7,802 bases of DNA, taken from contig CAKUHJ010000089.1 in assembly GCA_934655935.1 (NCBI GenBank), forward strand, positions 1-7,802, written 5' to 3'. A program made the position numbers and the translations under genes. Origin of the DNA: an uncultured Oscillospiraceae bacterium (lineage in GTDB: Bacteria; Bacillota; Clostridia; Oscillospirales; Oscillospiraceae). Positions within the stretch are counted from its first letter, which is position 1; every line of letters starts with the position of its first letter. Below are positions 5,758 through 7,802 of the stretch, one piece after another. The notes beneath the pieces were generated by a model. It did no database searches. It was not told where the DNA came from and worked only from the letters and a program-made list of their open reading frames with translations.

Positions 5758-6457
5758 AAGAAAGTGCCAGAAGTCCTACGGACATGGCGTTGATGAGTGC
5801 ATGCAGCGTGATGGGCGCCCAGATGGTTCCGCCGCGCTCGTAGGTCCAGCACAAAACCGCCGACGCCGGCAGATACGGAATACAGCTTAAAAGCACCGAG
5901 CCCAGCGGATACGCGCCGAGATACTGCCAGTTGTGCATGCAGGTAAAAATCAGAATTGACATGAGATAGGCCATCGGCCGCGACGCCGGCCAGATGGAGC
6001 CGAAGACCAGGCCTCTTAAAAGCGTCTCCTCAATGATGGGTGCAAGGATGACCGTCACCGCAATCATGACCCACCGACTCTGGCTGACCAGATCTGCCAC
6101 AGTTTCATTGTTGTAGATCGTAACGCCGCCGGTCAGCTTATCCAGAAGCGCCCGCACCGCCCACGTCCCGGCATAATAGAACACGAAGCCGAGAATGATG
6201 GTCTCCAGATAATTTGAAAAGCTGCCGCCAAAGAAGCTCTGGCGCAGAAAATCCCGGAAAATCAGAAGCACCGCCAGCAAATTCAGCCCGAAATAGACCA
6301 GATTCAGCTGCAGCTCCGTAATAGGGATCTCCAGCCTGCGGAAGACCGCCACCAGAAGCACGTTGAGCAGCACCAGATAAAACGGCAGATAGCACCATCC
6401 GGCTATGGTCTGTGCGCGGCTCAGGCGGACAGGCGCGCTGCGGCGGGGCTTGGCCAT
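5756..6457 (-). CDS. CPBP-family intramembrane metalloprotease (Abi/CAAX-like)
   Basis: A 233-residue polytopic membrane protein with about six hydrophobic segments (roughly 21-41, 51-68, 84-104, 130-150, 160-176, 185-205). It has the three CPBP motifs: EETLLRG (143-149, EExxxR), FTCMH (171-175, FxxxH) and HALIN (219-223, HxxxN). The Glu and His residues are those thought to form the active site of Rce1-like intramembrane proteases. In bacteria the family includes bacteriocin-immunity proteins and envelope proteases, but most members, including this one, have no known substrate. The N-terminus is basic and lacks a signal peptide. The start is set by GGGAGG at 6465-6470, 7 nt before the ATG. 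It lies 19 nt after mutS and 9 nt before mutL, within the repair operon. No functional tie to mismatch repair is known to me. Confidence 0.9.
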   Translation of the reverse strand: MAKPRRSAPVRLSRAQTIAGWCYLPFYLVLLNVLLVAVFRRLEIPITELQLNLVYFGLNLLAVLLIFRDFLRQSFFGGSFSNYLETIILGFVFYYAGTWAVRALLDKLTGGVTIYNNETVADLVSQSRWVMIAVTVILAPIIEETLLRGLVFGSIWPASRPMAYLMSILIFTCMHNWQYLGAYPLGSVLLSCIPYLPASAVLCWTYERGGTIWAPITLHALINAMSVGLLALS

Positions 6458-6476
6458 ATGAAAACCTCCCTGTGTC

Positions 6477-7802
6477 TCAAAGCATTTGCCGGAGCCGGTA
6501 GAGCGCGTTCAGCGCCTCAATCGGCGTCATGGTCTCCACGTTCATCTCCTCCAGCGCCTGCCGGAGCTCGTCCGAACGCAGATCCAGAAGCGACAGCTGC
6601 GGCTGGTCCTCCTGCGTGCGGGCGCCGGGCGCCGCCTGCGGCGCGCCGGCCTCCAGCTCGCCGAGAATCTGCCGGGCCCTGGCGATGAGCTTGTCCGGAA
6701 GACCCGCAAGCTTCGCCACCTCAATGCCGTAGCTGTCGTCGGCAGCGCCCGGCACAATTTTCCGCAGGAAAATCATCTCGCCCTGGCGCTTCTTTACCGC
6801 GATATTATAGTTCTTCACGCCCGGAAGCGTGTTTGTAAGGTCCGTAAGCTCGTGATAATGCGTGGCAAACAGCGTCTTGGCCCCGAGCCGTTTCCCGTCC
6901 GCCGCGTACTCGAGCACCGCACGGGCAATGGCCATGCCGTCGAAGGTGGAGGTGCCGCGCCCGATCTCGTCCAGAATCAGAAGCGATCTTGGCGTGGCGT
7001 TTTTCAGGATATCCGCCACCTCGGTCATCTCCACCATGAAGGTCGACTGCCCGGCGGACAGATCGTCCGACGCGCCGATGCGCGTGAAGAGCTTGTCGAC
7101 AATGCCGATGCGCGCCGCGCTTGCCGGAACAAACGAGCCCATCTGCGCCATCAGCACAATCAGCGCCACCTGGCGCATGTACGTGGACTTGCCCGCCATA
7201 TTGGGGCCTGTGATGATGGCCGCGCGGCAGGCAGCCGTGCCGAGCTCCGTATCGTTCGGGACGAAGAGCGCTTCCTTCCGCATCTGTTCGACCACCGGAT
7301 GGCGGCCCGCTGTGATGTGGATTTCGCCGGAAAGGTCCAGCTCCGGCTTGCAGTAGTTCCCGCGCACGGCGAGCGCGGCAAAGCTGCAGAGCACATCCAC
7401 CTGCGCCACGGCCTGCGCCGTCCTCTGCACGCGCGCGGCCTGCGCGGCCGCAAACTCCCGGAGCTCCTGGAACAGGGCATATTCCAGCGCGGCCAGACGG
7501 TCCTTCGCCGTCAGGATTTCGCTTTCCAGCTCCTTGAGCTCCTGCGTGATATAGCGCTCGCCTGTGGAAAGCGTCTGGCGGCGGATATAGCTGTCCGGCA
7601 CAAGGCCGGTCTGCGATTTGGCGACCTCAATATAATATCCGAACACCCGGTTGTAGCCGACGCGAAGGTTGCGGATGCCGGTTTTCTCCTTTTCCCGCGC
7701 CTCAATCTCGGCAAGCATCTTCTTGCCGCCGGACTGAATTTCCCGCAGGCGGTCGACCTCCTCGTTCGCGCCCTGGCGGATAAGGCCGCCCTCTCTTACC
7801 AG
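6477..7802 (-). CDS. mutS: DNA mismatch repair protein MutS, C-terminal half (5' end outside window)
   Basis: 441 codons of MutS, about half the usual 850-900 residues. The frame is open to the window edge, beginning at VREGGLIRQGANEEVDRLRE, a core-domain segment. The missing N-terminal half should hold the mismatch-binding and connector domains. Present (numbered in this fragment): the lever/clamp region with NRVFGYYIEV (about 51-60), RRQTL and ERYIT; the ATPase domain with Walker A GPNMAGKST (199-207), the DDLSAGQSTFMVEM signature region (246-259), Walker B LLILDEIGRGTST (274-286) and ATHYHEL (313-319); and a C-terminal helical end, MTPIEALNALYRLRQML. QLSLLDL (402-408) fits a beta-clamp-binding motif like that of Gram-positive MutS. 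The ATG at 7718 is internal, not the true start. It lies 19 nt before the CPBP gene. Confidence 0.97.
   Translation of the reverse strand: MVREGGLIRQGANEEVDRLREIQSGGKKMLAEIEAREKEKTGIRNLRVGYNRVFGYYIEVAKSQTGLVPDSYIRRQTLSTGERYITQELKELESEILTAKDRLAALEYALFQELREFAAAQAARVQRTAQAVAQVDVLCSFAALAVRGNYCKPELDLSGEIHITAGRHPVVEQMRKEALFVPNDTELGTAACRAAIITGPNMAGKSTYMRQVALIVLMAQMGSFVPASAARIGIVDKLFTRIGASDDLSAGQSTFMVEMTEVADILKNATPRSLLILDEIGRGTSTFDGMAIARAVLEYAADGKRLGAKTLFATHYHELTDLTNTLPGVKNYNIAVKKRQGEMIFLRKIVPGAADDSYGIEVAKLAGLPDKLIARARQILGELEAGAPQAAPGARTQEDQPQLSLLDLRSDELRQALEEMNVETMTPIEALNALYRLRQML

Overview
This window reads as a contiguous stretch of chromosome from a high-GC Firmicute (Clostridia), most likely of the Oscillospiraceae/Ruminococcaceae type. 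That is an inference. It rests on G/C-rich third positions, Gram-positive-style AGGAGG/GGAG ribosome-binding sites, the SepF and DivIVA division proteins, an endonuclease-type MutL, and no mobile or plasmid signature. No taxonomic search was possible.

Every supported gene lies on the minus strand, so transcription runs from high to low coordinates. In that order: the 3' half of mutS (cut by the window edge), a CPBP-family membrane protease, mutL, miaA, hfq, an HlyD-like membrane-anchored adaptor protein, a YggS/YlmE-type PLP-binding protein, sepF, and the first 24 codons of a DivIVA-family protein (cut by the other edge). Gaps are 51 nt or less. mutL and miaA overlap by 4 nt (ATGA), the adaptor stop abuts the yggS start (TAAATG), and the CPBP stop codon lies in the mutL ribosome-binding site. 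No intrinsic terminator or convincing promoter was seen, so the simplest reading is one long polycistronic unit. No stretch of 300 nt lacks a gene.

Functionally the window joins two conserved neighbourhoods. The first is mismatch repair, tRNA modification and RNA chaperone (mutS-mutL-miaA-hfq, similar to the mutL-miaA-hfq order in enterobacteria). The second is the division neighbourhood (ylmE/yggS-sepF-...-divIVA, as in Bacillus, but without ylmG and ylmH between sepF and divIVA). The two genes that do not belong to either classical set are the CPBP protease between mutS and mutL and the HlyD-like adaptor between hfq and yggS.

Most of the window is ordinary housekeeping sequence. The points most worth a second look are a 7-bp inverted repeat that places the hfq ribosome-binding site in an A-rich loop (possible autoregulation), the orphan HlyD-like adaptor in a division operon, and the CPBP protease placed between the two mismatch-repair genes. 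I saw no transposon, prophage, CRISPR array, tRNA, rRNA or recognisable riboswitch.
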